From: Echinometra lucunter | Taxonomy: Eukaryota; Echinodermata; Echinoidea; Camarodonta; Echinometridae | Direction: 5' to 3' | NCBI GenBank assembly: GCA_029962745.1 | Contig: CM057154.1 | Coordinates: forward strand, 2,022,422 to 2,086,421 | Length of the DNA: 64,000 nt | Shown here: piece after piece, positions 62,796-64,000 of the stretch | How positions within the stretch are numbered: position 1 is the first letter of the stretch | Layout of the letters: the number at the start of each line of letters is the position of its first letter | The notes under the pieces: generated by a model | The model's input: the letters and a program-made list of their open reading frames with translations, nothing else | Database searches by the model: none | Told to the model about the DNA's origin: nothing | Position numbers and translations under genes: made by a program

Positions 62796-63814
62796 ATGGG
62801 GACCCATTGTTTCACTTTCCATATACTCCCAATTGCCAATTGGTATTCCATTGTAAAGTCCGCACATTTCTGGAGGTGGTAGACAGGGCTACTGAAGCTG
62901 TCCCAAGTTGATTTTTTGAAAGTAGTTTTTTTATCGGGCCTCCTATTTCTGGTAACAAGCGAAGGTACGAAATTTCAAACAAAACTTAAATGAACTTTTT
63001 AAAATGGAAGGCAAATAGGTGATGTACATGTATACTGATTCAATCCTACACATTTACATGTACATGTAGGATGAAAATGTAAAATAACAGAATAATGGTC
63101 AAAGGTAAGTAACAATGAGTTAGTGAGAAGGTATTCCTGAGTGTCTGGCCCTCGAGTTTACGAGTGCAAAGCCCTTTAAACAACTTCCTTGTATCAATAT
63201 TCCATCCTGTTCAACTTCATAAAACGTCCTTGAATAAAGGGATACATGAAGATTAACTGAACAGAAACAGGAAAAAACACAACACATGAACCTACATTTA
63301 ACAATGGCAGATCCAGGTGAAGGCGCAAGAGATGTGCAACCTTTCTATTTTTTTGGAGAATCACACACTGAATGAACATATATGTTAACACAGCTATATT
63401 TATATCTAAGAAACTTGTCGTCTATTTCCAAATCCTGGATCCGGCTGGCTAAGAAGAGACAAGCACTTGTTATCTTGTCTATTAAATGCTCTACACTCTC
63501 ACAATAGGAATGTGCAATTAAGATCAAACATTCACTTTCAGAATAACCTACACTGTACAAAATAAATCCTAATATCAACTGAAACTAGACCAAAATATCC
63601 ATCAAATAATGAAAGAGAATCATTATTTTATCCCATGAACATCTTATGGCTCATTATACCCGACAGCCCTTTCAATCTCAAGAGGTCTCAACTCTAGAGC
63701 TGTCTATTTCTCTTTCTCTTTCTCTCTCTTACCCAGAATCCCATAATCTATGATATGAAACAAGAAAAAAACATCCTCTTCTCTTTCTTCTTTGTGTCTG
63801 ATGAGCCCCGTGCA
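62796..63814. other. Upstream of exon 1: no gene seen
   Basis: No further coding exon of the transporter was recognised here, so its 5'UTR and promoter probably lie beyond the window or are not identifiable by eye. Contains a TACATGTACATGTA run near 63,055. Confidence 0.55.
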
Positions 63815-64000
63815 TTAACCCAATCGTAACAGGAATTATTTAAAGCCTAATTTGATCAGCTTTTATTCTTCAAATTGGCAACACCAACATTTTTATTTTA
63901 TTGCTACATTTTTTCTTATAAAACGTCATGTATCTGAAATGAATATAAATTGACAGAAATTATGATGTCAAAAAGTTGCCAATTTGCAGGGGAAAACAGT
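63815..64000 (+). mobile_element. TTAA-type MITE family, copy 4 (cut by window end)
   Basis: Begins TTAACCCAATCGTAACAG and follows copies 1 and 2 through GACAGAAATTATGATG. The right half is outside the window. Confidence 0.88.

Noticed and set aside
62251..62882. Several 60-150 codon open frames on both strands
   Set aside because: They are mirror images created by the palindrome at 62,174-62,739.

Overview
The window is animal genomic DNA: AT-rich, dense in short inverted-repeat transposons, tRNA-derived SINEs and simple repeats, with one spliced gene. The repeat style (TACATGTACATGTA runs, SINEs with (TAA)n tails, many TTAA and TA MITEs, repeats carrying TGACCTTTGACC) suggests a marine invertebrate deuterostome, most likely an echinoderm such as a sea urchin. 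That is an inference from style; no species-diagnostic sequence was recognised.

The only gene I can support is a minus-strand SLC6-family sodium/chloride-coupled neurotransmitter or amino-acid transporter. Thirteen coding exons were placed by hand between 61,953 (ATG) and 10,774 (stop). Every junction has GT/AG ends and consistent phase, and the lengths add up to 1,800 nt, a 599-residue, 12-TM protein. TM1 has Gly, not Asp, at the amine-binding position, so a monoamine substrate is unlikely. Residues matching the Cl- and Na2 sites of the family are present.

The assembly is not linear. Two runs of exactly 500 N (21,285-21,784 and 47,971-48,470) separate three contigs whose ends overlap but were not merged. 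Segment 13,146-21,284 (exons 5-12) recurs at 21,785-29,943, and segment 35,984-47,970 (exons 2-3) recurs at 48,471-60,534. These look like false duplications (uncollapsed haplotypes or read overlaps), not a real exon array, so the true locus is roughly 43 kb. Homopolymer-type indels break exon 5 in the left copy and exons 7, 11 and 12 in the right copy; exon 10 of the right copy loses one codon. Only a mixture of copies reads through.

Layout: 1-10,773 is gene-free downstream DNA with MITEs, a palindromic Tc1-type element (4,400-6,675) and SINEs. 10,774-13,563 holds exons 13 and 12 and a repeat-rich intron. 13,725-29,943 holds exons 11-5 twice. 30-35 kb is intron 4 with minisatellites, then exon 4. 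35,984-60,534 holds exons 3 and 2 twice with long MITE-filled introns. 61,779-61,975 is exon 1, and 62-64 kb is upstream DNA with a 566-bp palindrome.

The most interesting signals are: an element built from about 12 direct and inverted copies of one ~23-bp motif (17.17-18.10 kb); a Tc1-like element with a D38E-type spacing refolded into a ~1.1-kb-arm palindrome; two places where intronic tandem repeats have captured pieces of SLC6 exons (exon 11 start, exon 9 end); and a nested direct/inverted repeat at 41.15-41.58 kb.
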